In this document: positions 50,716 to 58,344 of the stretch, piece by piece
Layout of the letters: each line of letters opens with the position of its first letter
How positions within the stretch are numbered: the stretch's first letter is position 1
Source: Microcaldota archaeon
GTDB lineage: Archaea > Micrarchaeota > Micrarchaeia > Micrarchaeales > CABMGC01
NCBI GenBank assembly: GCA_028867025.1
Contig: JAGWHC010000002.1
Coordinates: 66,561 to 130,560, forward strand
Length of the DNA: 64,000 nt
Direction: 5' to 3'
Made by a program: the position numbers and the translations under genes
Notes under the pieces: model-generated
What the model was told of the DNA's origin: nothing
Seen by the model: only the letters and a program-made list of their open reading frames with translations
Database searches by the model: none

Positions 50716-51044
50716 ACGCTAATAGGAAAATCAGCGTTGTATTCGCAGACGAAAAGCTGCAGAAAGCCTACTATAAGACGAAGAAAGACAACCCCATCCT
50801 CTATAAATTTTTAGATAGGGCCACTGACGACATAAAGGCGAACCCCAAATGCGGTATCGAAGTGCTAAAACACCTGATATCAAAAATCTATGTACAAAGA
50901 TACAGGATAAACAACTTATGGAAATACGATCTGCCAAATGCCTGGAGGCTCGTTTACTCCATAACAGGCAACGAGGTTGAGATCATAGCGATATTACTTG
51001 AGTGGTTTTCGCACAAAGACTACGAAAGACGCTTTGGATATTGA
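50697..51044 (+). CDS. RelE/ParE-like toxin frame lacking a standard start codon
   Basis: This frame runs from a stop at 50694 to TGA 51042-51044. Translation gives VVFADEKLQKAYYKTKKD, then IYVQRYRINNLWKYDLPNAWRLVYSITGNEVEIIAILLEWFSHKDYERRF, which matches the RelE/ParE fold (basic strands, R/Y/H near the end). No ATG, GTG or TTG occurs before a GTG at 50862, inside the fold. It overlaps the upstream gene by 19 bases in the -1 frame. It may start at ATA/ATC, be read by -1 slippage at AAAA (50709-50712) just before the TAG, or be inactive. Confidence 0.6.
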   Translation, partial: QTGAKIDANRKISVVFADEKLQKAYYKTKKDNPILYKFLDRATDDIKANPKCGIEVLKHLISKIYVQRYRINNLWKYDLPNAWRLVYSITGNEVEIIAILLEWFSHKDYERRFGY

Positions 51045-51097
51045 TGAAACGTGCAGGGGGAGAGATTTGAACTCTCGCAACCACAAAGGTAACGGGT
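51045..51097 (+). repeat. Right att repeat overlapping tRNA-Leu
   Basis: This copy is part of the intact tRNA-Leu (51052-51137) plus seven flanking bases. Divergence from the left copy begins exactly at 51098 and, on the other side, at 51044. Confidence 0.92.
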
Positions 51098-51137
51098 CCT
51101 AAGCCCGCCGCATTTGGCCAAGCTCTGCCACCCCTGC
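51052..51137 (-). tRNA. tRNA-Leu (TAG)
   Basis: The acceptor stem GCAGGGG/CCCCTGC is fully paired (51137-51131 and 51059-51053). The anticodon stem GCGGG/CCCGT encloses loop CTTAGGA with anticodon TAG (complement of 51099-51101). It has a long class II variable arm. It is the integration site of the 730-bp element: its 3' half is duplicated at 50315-50367. Its promoter region at 51158-51170 is shared with serS. Confidence 0.95.
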
Positions 51138-51157
51138 GCAATAGCATATACACACCC

Positions 51158-51170
51158 TTTATATTTATTT
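51158..51170. promoter_or_regulatory. AT-rich promoter shared by tRNA-Leu and serS
   Basis: TTTATATTTATTT lies 21-33 bases from the tRNA-Leu 5' end (minus) and 24-36 bases before the serS ATG (plus). Confidence 0.6.
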
Positions 51171-51193
51171 GATACCCACGCTATCGTGAGCTC

Positions 51194-52492
51194 ATGCTTA
51201 CTGCGAAATACGTCAGAGACAACCTCGATTCCATACGCACCTCAATGCAAAAAAGGCACCTTGACTACCCGCTAGACAGACTGCTGAAACTCGATGAGGA
51301 GTGGCGCAAGCTCAAAAAGGAGACTGAGGACTTTCAGGCGAAGCTAAACAGGACCAGCTTAGAGATATCAGGGCTTAAGAAGCAGAAGAAGGAGGATGAG
51401 GCCAAGAAACTGATAGAAGAGCTGGCGGATGTCAAGCAGGCGATAGAGAAGAACAGCAAAGAGCTAGCCCCGCTGGATAAGGAAATGAACGAGCTGCTCT
51501 GGAACATGCCGAACACGCTGCACGAATCGGTGAAGTATGGGAAGGACGAGAGCGAGAACGTCGAGGTCAAGAAGTGGGGCAAGACTGACAAGAAGATACC
51601 GATAGGCCACACAGAGATACTTGAGAAGATGGGGCTGGTTGACATTGAGAGGGCAGCGAAGACCGCGGGGGCACGCTTCTATTACCTCAAGGGTGACATG
51701 GTAATGCTCGAGCAGGCGCTGGCAAGATTCGCCCTTGATGAGCTCGCCAAGAAGGGGTACACGCCAATAACGCCGCCGTACCTCTTGAGGAGGGAGCATT
51801 ACAGGGGCGTCACTGGTTTAGGAGATTTCGAGGACGCCCTGTACCTTGCAACCAATCCGAAGGAGGCGAAGAAGGAAGAGGGGGTGGAAGACGAGGAGCT
51901 CTTCCTTATCGCTACAGCGGAACACTCGATGGCAGCGATGCATGCCGGAGAGGTCTTCTCAGCCAAGCAGCTCCCGATAAGGTATGTTGGCATAAGCCCA
52001 TGCTTTAGGCGTGAGGCAGGAGCTCACGGGAAAGACACGAAGGGCATATTCAGGGTGCACCAGTTCGAGAAAGTGGAGCAGTTCATTTTCTGCAAGCAGG
52101 AGGACTCGTGGAAGTACTACGCAGAGCTGATCGCCAACGAGGAATACCTCTACCAGAAGCTTAACCTACCGTACCACGTCCTGGAGATGTGCACCGGAGA
52201 CATAGGCATAGTTGCGGCTAAGAAGACTGACCTTGAGATCTGGTTCCCGAGCCAGCAGAAGTACAGGGAGCTCACCTCCGCGTCGAACTGCACCGACTGG
52301 CAGAGCCTGAGGCTGGATATAAAATACGATGAGGGCAAGGAGAGGAAGTATGTGCACACTCTCAACGCCACCGCAATAGCGATTCAGAGGACCATGGCCG
52401 CAATTACCGAGAACTACTACAACGACGACGGCACGATAACTGTTCCTGACGCTCTCGTGCCTTACATGGGCAAGAAGACAATAGGCCGGTAG
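51194..52492 (+). CDS. serS: Seryl-tRNA synthetase
   Basis: The 432-residue class II synthetase has an N-terminal antiparallel coiled coil (about 25-105) that binds the tRNA-Ser long arm. Its core has TPITPPYLLR (motif 1), GISPCFRREAGAHGKDTKGIFRVHQFEKVEQF (motif 2), and the C-terminal LNATAIAIQRTMAAITENYYNDDGTITVPDALVPYMG (motif 3). It is the common bacterial-type SerRS rather than the methanogen type. ATG 51194 is leaderless. Confidence 0.97.
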   Translation: MLTAKYVRDNLDSIRTSMQKRHLDYPLDRLLKLDEEWRKLKKETEDFQAKLNRTSLEISGLKKQKKEDEAKKLIEELADVKQAIEKNSKELAPLDKEMNELLWNMPNTLHESVKYGKDESENVEVKKWGKTDKKIPIGHTEILEKMGLVDIERAAKTAGARFYYLKGDMVMLEQALARFALDELAKKGYTPITPPYLLRREHYRGVTGLGDFEDALYLATNPKEAKKEEGVEDEELFLIATAEHSMAAMHAGEVFSAKQLPIRYVGISPCFRREAGAHGKDTKGIFRVHQFEKVEQFIFCKQEDSWKYYAELIANEEYLYQKLNLPYHVLEMCTGDIGIVAAKKTDLEIWFPSQQKYRELTSASNCTDWQSLRLDIKYDEGKERKYVHTLNATAIAIQRTMAAITENYYNDDGTITVPDALVPYMGKKTIGR

Positions 52493-52546
52493 CAGTTCGG
52501 GCTCACGCTAAAGGTTAAATTGACCTAGAGCGCAATCTATGATGTT

Positions 52547-53740
52547 ATGAAGAAAGAGTATTCACTGCTCAGGGAGATAAAGAGGCTGAAGTCGATCAGG
52601 GGTAGCGGAACGCAGCTCGTCAGCGTCTACATACCCGACGGCTACAACATAAACGAGGAGATAGCGAGGCTGCGCAACGAGTACAGCACAAGCAGCAACA
52701 TAAAGTCGAAGCAGACGCGCACTAATGTGCTGGGCGCGATAGACAAGATACTCCAGTACCTGAAGCTCTATCGCGAGACGCCGAAGAACGGGCTTGTAGT
52801 CTTCGCGGGCAACATCTCCGACGACCAGAGCAAGAGCGACATACAGCTGTTCTCGATGGAGCCGCCGGAGCCGCTCAAGGTAAACATCTACAGATGCGAT
52901 TCGAGCTTTGTTCTAGACCCGATAGAGGCGATGGTCGAGACCAAGGACGTTTACCTAATGGTGGCCATGGACGGGAGAGAGGCAACGATAGCGACGCTGC
53001 GCGGCTCTCACATACAGGTGATAAAGAAGGTGCATTCGTTCGCGCATGCGAAGATAAAGAAGGGCGGGCAGTCAGCCAACAGGTACAAGCGCGCGATAGA
53101 GGAGAGCATAGACGACTACTACAAGGAGGTGGCGGGGATAATAAACGACATCTTCCTCAGGAGCGAGCTCAAGCACGAGGGGCTCATCGTAGGGGGGCCG
53201 GGGCCAGCGAAGGAGAACTTCGTCAAGGCCAAGGCGCTGAACTATCAGATCAAGGTTCTCGGGATCTACGATACCGGGTATACGGACGAGACCGGGCTCA
53301 ACGAACTGGTCGAGAAGGCGAGCGAGCTGCTCAAGGAGCAGGAGGCTTCGCAGGAGAGGAAGGTGCTCGAGAGGTTCATGAAGGAGGTGGCGTCTGGAGG
53401 GCTTGCCGTGTACGGCTATGAGAAGACGAGGGCAGCGCTTGAGAGGAAGCAGGCGAACACGCTCATACTGAACAACGAGCTTGAGCTCACGTACGTGAAG
53501 TACAAGTGCAGCACGTGCAACAGCGTAATAGAGGCGGTGGAGACCGGCGAGCACAGGGAGACGAAGCACAACGACGGCGGCACTATGATGATAGTGGAGG
53601 AAAAGGACGCGCTCGAGGAGCTGATAGACATGGCTGACACGAACGGGGTCGAGACTGTCTTCGTATCGAACGAGAGCTCGCTGGGCAAGGAATTCCTGAT
53701 GGGCTTCAGGGGCATTGGCGCACTACTGCGTTATAAGTAA
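52547..53740 (+). CDS. prf1: Peptide chain release factor aRF1
   Basis: The 397-residue release factor reads all three stop codons. Motifs are NIKS in TSSNIKSKQTRTNV (about 51-64) for codon recognition and GGQ in AKIKKGGQSANRYKRAIEES (about 176-180) for peptidyl-tRNA hydrolysis. Domain 3 has a CSTCNSVIEAVETGEHRETKH mini-zinc region. The length is typical for archaeal RF1. Confidence 0.97.
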   Translation: MKKEYSLLREIKRLKSIRGSGTQLVSVYIPDGYNINEEIARLRNEYSTSSNIKSKQTRTNVLGAIDKILQYLKLYRETPKNGLVVFAGNISDDQSKSDIQLFSMEPPEPLKVNIYRCDSSFVLDPIEAMVETKDVYLMVAMDGREATIATLRGSHIQVIKKVHSFAHAKIKKGGQSANRYKRAIEESIDDYYKEVAGIINDIFLRSELKHEGLIVGGPGPAKENFVKAKALNYQIKVLGIYDTGYTDETGLNELVEKASELLKEQEASQERKVLERFMKEVASGGLAVYGYEKTRAALERKQANTLILNNELELTYVKYKCSTCNSVIEAVETGEHRETKHNDGGTMMIVEEKDALEELIDMADTNGVETVFVSNESSLGKEFLMGFRGIGALLRYK

Positions 53741-53804
53741 CTGCCGCTACTCGCGCATCCGCGCAGACTTTTTAAAGCTAATCGGGAAATAGCTACTACG
53801 CATT

Positions 53805-54104
53805 TTGAATTACGGTGTTTTATTGGGGGAGAGGGCATACAGCCTGTACGATATTGAGCAGTTCATCAGGGAGGCGGGCGCGGAGCGCGTTACCGAGGAT
53901 GCTGTGCTGGACCTTGAACACGAGCTAGAGAAGCTCACAGAGCTGATCGCGAGCAGGGCGATAAGGTACGCGGAGCACGCCGGAAGGAGAAAACTGATCA
54001 AGAAGCAGGATATCCTGCTTACCAGAAGGTCCAGCTACAGGAATCCGGCGAGCTTGAGGCCGAACCCGAGCAGCACGAAAGCGAGCTCGAGAAGCGTGAG
54101 ATAG
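53805..54104 (+). CDS. Histone-fold protein with N- and C-terminal extensions
   Basis: The 99-residue protein includes a histone fold: IREAGAERVTEDAVLDLEHELEKLTELIASRAIRYAEHAGRRKLIKKQDILL, matching the GA-x-RVS, central helix and KxxxxxDI pattern. About 17 residues precede the fold, and about 23 basic/Ser-rich residues follow it. The start is TTG 53805, with a TATA-like TTTTTTAAAG near 53768-53777. Its last 70 bases overlap the convergent GlcNAc-1-P transferase gene. It is more acidic than the histone at 32643 and may form heterodimers or a variant nucleosome-like unit. Confidence 0.8.
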   Translation: MNYGVLLGERAYSLYDIEQFIREAGAERVTEDAVLDLEHELEKLTELIASRAIRYAEHAGRRKLIKKQDILLTRRSSYRNPASLRPNPSSTKASSRSVR

Positions 54105-55075
54105 AGGGATATCTCCGGTTCGGTGGCTCTTTTTGCATTCATGACAATGTGCGTGAGGCTGTATATCTTCCTGCCGTACGGAGCCTTGAAAGTGCCGTCC
54201 CTCTGCCTCGTTCCCACATCGGTAACGTTGAACCTCCTCCTAAGATGAAGGAAGAACTCCACTATCCAGGGGAAGAATATTATCACGCCAAAGGCCTCGG
54301 CGTTGCCCATCGCCATTATGGCTACGAATATGGCGCCTATCGCATAGGTGAAGCTATCTCCTGGGATTATCTTCGCCCGGTACATGTTGAACGGCATGAA
54401 TGCGAGCAGCGAAGCGAAAAGTATCGCTGAGAGCAGCGCGCCGGTGTATGTGCCGAAGAGCACAGAGTACACTAGGAATCCAAGGCTGGCGACTATCGCG
54501 GTTCCGGGTTGCAGGCCATCGTAGCCTCCGAGCAGGTTGAAGGCATTGGAGACGAAAATCACAGCGAGCGGAAGCACTACCAGGGGATAGAGTATGCCGA
54601 GGTCGACCTGGCCGATGAAAGGCACTGTCACGACGCTCACTCCCGCGTTGATCGCCATGAGGGGGAGCGCGCCGATCACAGTGAGGAGCGGCTTCTGCCA
54701 CTGCTTCAAGCCAAGCTTCTTGTCCATCAGGTCCGTTGTCATAACCTTGCGGCCCTTTATGTGGATGTCGTCAAGGAAGCCCACTAGCGCTATCAGAAGT
54801 ATTGACAACGCAACCGCGAAGAGCGCGGATATGCTCACCACCGGGGTGAAAACGAATGTGCCCCCGAACGCGTAGACGAGGGCGCCGACGATTATTCCGA
54901 ACACCACAGCTATTCCGCCGCTGGTCGGCAGAGGCACCGGCTTTTCCTTGTTCTTGTCGTCGATTTCTATGCCCGAGGATGCGAGGTAGCCAATAACGAA
55001 TCTGGTGCTTATGAGCGTTATTATGAACGACACGAGCGCGGGCACCAGAAGTGTCTGGAAGGTGTGGTAGACCAT
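54035..55075 (-). CDS. UDP-sugar: polyprenyl-phosphate sugar-1-phosphate transferase (GPT/MraY family)
   Basis: The 346-residue membrane protein has about ten helices and the family motifs KPVPLPTSGG, VGFLDDIHIKGRK (DD), NAFNLLGGYDGLQPG and GDSFTYAIGA. It moves a sugar phosphate, typically GlcNAc-1-P, to dolichyl phosphate as the first step of N-glycan assembly. It matches the glycosyltransferases at 4266, 20176 and 49565. A TATA-like box lies near 55094-55105. Confidence 0.9.
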   Translation of the reverse strand: MVYHTFQTLLVPALVSFIITLISTRFVIGYLASSGIEIDDKNKEKPVPLPTSGGIAVVFGIIVGALVYAFGGTFVFTPVVSISALFAVALSILLIALVGFLDDIHIKGRKVMTTDLMDKKLGLKQWQKPLLTVIGALPLMAINAGVSVVTVPFIGQVDLGILYPLVVLPLAVIFVSNAFNLLGGYDGLQPGTAIVASLGFLVYSVLFGTYTGALLSAILFASLLAFMPFNMYRAKIIPGDSFTYAIGAIFVAIMAMGNAEAFGVIIFFPWIVEFFLHLRRRFNVTDVGTRQRDGTFKAPYGRKIYSLTHIVMNAKRATEPEISLYLTLLELAFVLLGFGLKLAGFL

Positions 55076-55299
55076 GCAGGAAGTTTGCTGCTCACGAATA
55101 AAAAGGTTGCGCAGCCTCGGCAGGCCATTTATCTGGCAAACCTCCTGGTGGCAAATGTCATGGGGAGCACAACCTGGCGCGGTATAGGATACCGCCTCCG
55201 CTAGCTTATATAAAAGTGGGTTTTGGGAGCGCTTTTAAAAGGCAGCGCATAGCCTCAGATTCTTTATATACCTGCGCGGGGCATAAGCCTACAAATCGG

Positions 55300-55743
55300 G
55301 TGTCAGCCGTGGCAACGAAGGAGACAAGGTATGTATTTAAGGTGGTTCCGCACCACAAGCAGCGCTACGAGACGATAGGCGACTGGATACCAGGAAGACC
55401 GGCGCACGTGGTCGCATCGAGGCTGAGGAATCCCGACTACGAGTTCCTTGTACTGCTGCACGAGATGGTAGAGCACGAGCTTTGCAAGAAGCACGGGATA
55501 AGCGACAGCGTCGTGGTGGCGTTTGACAAGAGGTTTGAGGAAGAGAGGCGGCAAGGCCTTCATTCAGTATCGGCCGAGCCTGGCGCGAGCCAAAGAGCGC
55601 CATACAGGAAGGAGCATGCGGCAGCCACGAGGATCGAGAGGCTCGCGGCGAAACAGCTGGGAGTCAATTGGAAAAGGTACACGGCTGCGCTGGTGAAGCT
55701 CTCATCCAACAGCAGGATAAAACATCCGCCGCACAGGAGATAG
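55300..55743 (+). CDS. Conserved hypothetical protein, possible zincin-like
   Basis: The protein (about 147 residues) has HEMVEHELCKKHGISDSVVVAFDKRFEEE and EPGASQRAPYRKEHAAATRIERLAAKQLGVNW. This arrangement of His, Glu and Cys is known to me from an uncharacterised bacterial/phage family with the HELVEA motif. No activity is known. The frame extends upstream to 55216, but a TATA box at 55262-55272 favours GTG 55300 or GTG 55309. Two further TATA-like boxes lie at 55203-55214 and 55230-55241. Confidence 0.7.
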   Translation: MSAVATKETRYVFKVVPHHKQRYETIGDWIPGRPAHVVASRLRNPDYEFLVLLHEMVEHELCKKHGISDSVVVAFDKRFEEERRQGLHSVSAEPGASQRAPYRKEHAAATRIERLAAKQLGVNWKRYTAALVKLSSNSRIKHPPHRR

Positions 55744-56205
55744 TTACGCAGCCTTTGCTTCCTTCAGGAACTCTAGCACTTCCTTGTTGTGGCCTTCTGG
55801 CTTGACCCTCTCGAACACCTTTGCTATCTTTCCTTTTTTGTCGATTATGTACGTCTTCCTGAGCGTGCCCATGCCGAATATGCCCCTGTCACCGTACGAA
55901 TCATAAGCCTTGATCGTCTTGCTCGCCGGATCTGAGAGAAGCAGGAAGTTGAGCCTGTATTTGGCCCTGAACTTTCCGTGCGAGCCCAGCCCATCCTTGC
56001 TTATACCTACCACCTCCGCCCCTGTCTTCTTTATCTCGCCGATCATGTCCCTGAAGCCGCACGCCTCGACTGTGCAGCCGGGGGTGTCGTCCTTGGGATA
56101 GAAGTAGAGCACCAGGTATCTGCCCCTGAACTCGCCGAGAGAGTGCTTCTTGCCGTCGGACCCTTCGAGGCTGAAGTCGGGCGCTTTGTCGTTTACTGCA
56201 ATCAT
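55744..56205 (-). CDS. bcp: Thiol peroxidase, Bcp/PrxQ type
   Basis: The 153-residue peroxiredoxin has PDFSLEGSDGKKHSLGEFRGRYLVLYFYPKDDTPGCTVEACGFRD, with the peroxidatic and resolving cysteines four residues apart. It reduces peroxides using thioredoxin. ATG 56205 fits the TATA-like element at 56238-56252; the longer frame upstream is not supported. It fits the thiol-redox theme of VKOR/DUF929. Confidence 0.93.
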   Translation of the reverse strand: MIAVNDKAPDFSLEGSDGKKHSLGEFRGRYLVLYFYPKDDTPGCTVEACGFRDMIGEIKKTGAEVVGISKDGLGSHGKFRAKYRLNFLLLSDPASKTIKAYDSYGDRGIFGMGTLRKTYIIDKKGKIAKVFERVKPEGHNKEVLEFLKEAKAA

Positions 56206-56272
56206 CGTCCCACCAATTAGATTATGGCTAAAAGGATTAATAAGTAATCTGGGGAATAAACTTGGTAATCGT

Positions 56273-56956
56273 CTGGATCTTTCGAGCATTTTCGGGCGCT
56301 TTGGAAAGAAGAAAAGCGCGGCGAACACTGTCATAACAGCAATCAGCATAGACTATCTCGGGGACAAGCACGGACTCGACGGCATGCGCCTGAGCGACAG
56401 CGTCTTCGAGCTCAAGATTCCGTTCCAGAACAAGACAGGCAGCGACCTGCTCGACGAGAGCCTCAAGCGGCCTGACCTCAGGATAGACAGCGTGGGCGTG
56501 AGCAAGCCCTTCGAACTACTTGAGGTGAATCCCAGCCTGCCGATATCGGTAAAGTATACGCAGGGGATAACGCTGGCGCTGAAGATCAAGGCGCCGGGGC
56601 TGCCGTACACGGGTCCGCTGAGCGTTTCGCTTGGCGAGAAGGCCAGCGGAATGGTGAGGGTGCAGATAGAGAAGATGCTAGCCTCGTACAAGGGCCAGAA
56701 ATTCGTGCTGGAAGAGGCGCCGAGCGTGCTCAGCGTCCAGAAGGGGCAGGTGCTGAAGCGCGACGTGCAGCTCTACAAGGTCATGAAGTACGGCGATTCC
56801 GTGAACGGCATAAGGGTCAACGCGCCATTCGTCTTCTCGGGCTCTGAGCCCAAGGCCCCGTTCAGGATAGACAAGGAGAACAGCTACATAATAAGCGTCT
56901 TCGTGCTCGCTCCGGAGTACAGCTACGCCGGTCCTCTCGAGATAGCCTTCTCATAG
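56273..56956 (+). CDS. Hypothetical beta-rich protein, uncertain start
   Basis: A conserved-looking stretch of about 228 residues (ISIDYLGDKHGLDGMRLSDSVFELKIPFQN, then repeated beta-type segments) is not recognised. The first in-frame ATG is at 56384, inside this region. No ATG, GTG or TTG lies between there and a TTG inside the opposite-strand bcp gene (56150). A CTG at 56273 is about 30 bases after the AT-rich element at 56237-56252 and is used here as the best candidate. Function is unknown. Confidence 0.6.
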   Translation: MDLSSIFGRFGKKKSAANTVITAISIDYLGDKHGLDGMRLSDSVFELKIPFQNKTGSDLLDESLKRPDLRIDSVGVSKPFELLEVNPSLPISVKYTQGITLALKIKAPGLPYTGPLSVSLGEKASGMVRVQIEKMLASYKGQKFVLEEAPSVLSVQKGQVLKRDVQLYKVMKYGDSVNGIRVNAPFVFSGSEPKAPFRIDKENSYIISVFVLAPEYSYAGPLEIAFS

Positions 56957-57520
56957 CGAGTTCCAGAGCGTCCAGAACTGGCGCTTGAGGAAATCGACGT
57001 CCTTCTGGTCGGCAATCAGCCTCACGCTTTCTATGTTCTTGTGCATGCCGGCATACGTGAGGTTCGCCGAACCCTCGACAGCCAGCTTGTCGCCCACATA
57101 CATCTTCGCATGGACGAAATCCTTCGGTATCTTGAGATAGATGCTGTTCCTGTGCGTCAAGGACACAAGGATAAGGGCGGCGCCTGCGGAGATTGAGGCC
57201 AGAGCCAGAAGCGGGCTGAAGGCGTTGAGCATGAGGAGCAGCCAGTTGACAGAAGCGGAGAGGAATGTAGCCGCCACGGAATTTCCGAGCGCGTTGTTCC
57301 TGCGCAGCTTCTTGGCTGTAGTGCTTGATATTGAAGACGATATTATGTAGATCTTCCTGCCCCCTGCGTTCCTTGCGAGGTAATCCGCGTAGTAGTTATC
57401 AATGTACGGAGAAACTATAAGTAGGCTTTTCTCATCCTTCAGAAGTTTGTCGACGTATTTGTATGCCCGTTTGCCGTAGTATGAACTGGTTCGCTCTTTG
57501 AATAGGCTTAATAAGCCCAT
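56951..57520 (-). CDS. PLD-like single-HKD protein with membrane hairpin
   Basis: The 189-residue protein has one phospholipase D-type motif, FVHAKMYVGDKLAVEGSANLTYAGM (HxK...GSxN). A hydrophobic hairpin (about 105-140) lies in the middle, and the N-terminus (LLIVSPYIDNYYADYL) resembles a degenerate first half of PLD. PLD enzymes act with two HKDs, so a homodimer is likely. Possible roles are nuclease or phosphodiesterase at the membrane. ATG 57520 overlaps the VIT-like promoter region; the longer frame reaching 57766 is unsupported. Confidence 0.75.
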   Translation of the reverse strand: MGLLSLFKERTSSYYGKRAYKYVDKLLKDEKSLLIVSPYIDNYYADYLARNAGGRKIYIISSSISSTTAKKLRRNNALGNSVAATFLSASVNWLLLMLNAFSPLLALASISAGAALILVSLTHRNSIYLKIPKDFVHAKMYVGDKLAVEGSANLTYAGMHKNIESVRLIADQKDVDFLKRQFWTLWNSL

Positions 57521-57533
57521 AATAATATTAGGT

Positions 57534-58295
57534 ATGAAAGGCATAAATGATGCTATGGCGAGCAGGCAGAAACTCGAGATATTGCTGAGGCAAAAGCAAA
57601 GCAGTCTGGAAAAGCATTCGCGCCCCACCTTACTTTCGAACTTCATCCTCGGATGCCAGGACGGGCTCGTCAATGTTCTTGGAATTATACTTGGAGTCAG
57701 CGCCGCGACGAGCGAGGTACGCATAATCTTCGTTGCGGCACTTGCGGCTTTGGCTGCCGAGTCCATATCGATGGGTGCCGTCGCCTACACCTCGACAATC
57801 GCAAGGAGGAAGCACTACCTTCGCGAACTGGAAAGGGAGAAGCAGGAGATGAGGGACCTGCCGGAAACCGAGAAGGGGGAGGTGAGGGATATTTTCAAGA
57901 AGTGGGGCTACAGGGGCAAGGCGCTCGAGGACGTGACGCAGCGAATAGTCTCGAATCCGAAGGCTTGGCTTGAGTTCATGATGGCCCACGAGCTCGACCT
58001 TGAGCCAATAGAGGGGGACGCGCCGATGAACAGCGCGTTTGTGGTCGGCGCTTCGGCAGTGGTCGGCTCTATAGTGCCGCTTATCCCGTTCTTCTTCACC
58101 ACCGCAAACATACTTGTTGGAACAGAGGCATCGGTTGTGATAAGCGCGATAACGCTTTTCGCAATAGGCGCCTACGAGGCGAAGACGACAGTAGGATCGC
58201 TGTGGAGGAGCGGGCTGCAGATGCTGCTGATAGGGCTTGTCGCCGGCTTCGCGGGCTACGTGATAGGCAGCCTCCTCGGAGCCGCGCCGATTTAG
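57534..58295 (+). CDS. VIT1/CCC1-family membrane protein
   Basis: The 253-residue protein has five helices in the VIT1/CCC1 pattern: NFILGCQDGLVNVLGIILGVSAAT at the first helix, ESISMGAVAYTSTIARRKHY, then a cytoplasmic metal-binding helical region rich in Glu, and a final pair of helices (GLVAGFAGYVIGSLLG). The family transports Fe2+/Mn2+ out of the cytosol or into stores. It is divergent from the PLD-like gene, with 13 bases between the two ATGs. Confidence 0.88.
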   Translation: MKGINDAMASRQKLEILLRQKQSSLEKHSRPTLLSNFILGCQDGLVNVLGIILGVSAATSEVRIIFVAALAALAAESISMGAVAYTSTIARRKHYLRELEREKQEMRDLPETEKGEVRDIFKKWGYRGKALEDVTQRIVSNPKAWLEFMMAHELDLEPIEGDAPMNSAFVVGASAVVGSIVPLIPFFFTTANILVGTEASVVISAITLFAIGAYEAKTTVGSLWRSGLQMLLIGLVAGFAGYVIGSLLGAAPI

Positions 58296-58344
58296 GCTTT
58301 GAAAAGCAATAAGAATATTCGTTGCATATGAGTTTGGGGAGCGT

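Larger units (their letters stand above)
50315..51044 (+). mobile_element. 730-bp element at tRNA-Leu with wHTH/RelE pair
   Basis: Two perfect 53-base direct repeats (50315-50367 and 51045-51097) bound a 677-base segment. The right repeat is part of the intact tRNA-Leu (from the anticodon loop to seven bases past the 3' end). The left repeat is an isolated copy of this piece. Direct repeats of a tRNA 3' half are the usual attL/attR products of a tyrosine recombinase. No integrase lies inside. The content is a winged-helix gene and a RelE-like frame, both more AT-rich than the flanks. Confidence 0.85.

Noticed and set aside
55076-55299. Possible small RNA with three TATA-like boxes
   Set aside because: Several TATA-like boxes are present, but no stable fold or conserved element could be identified, so it is only noted.
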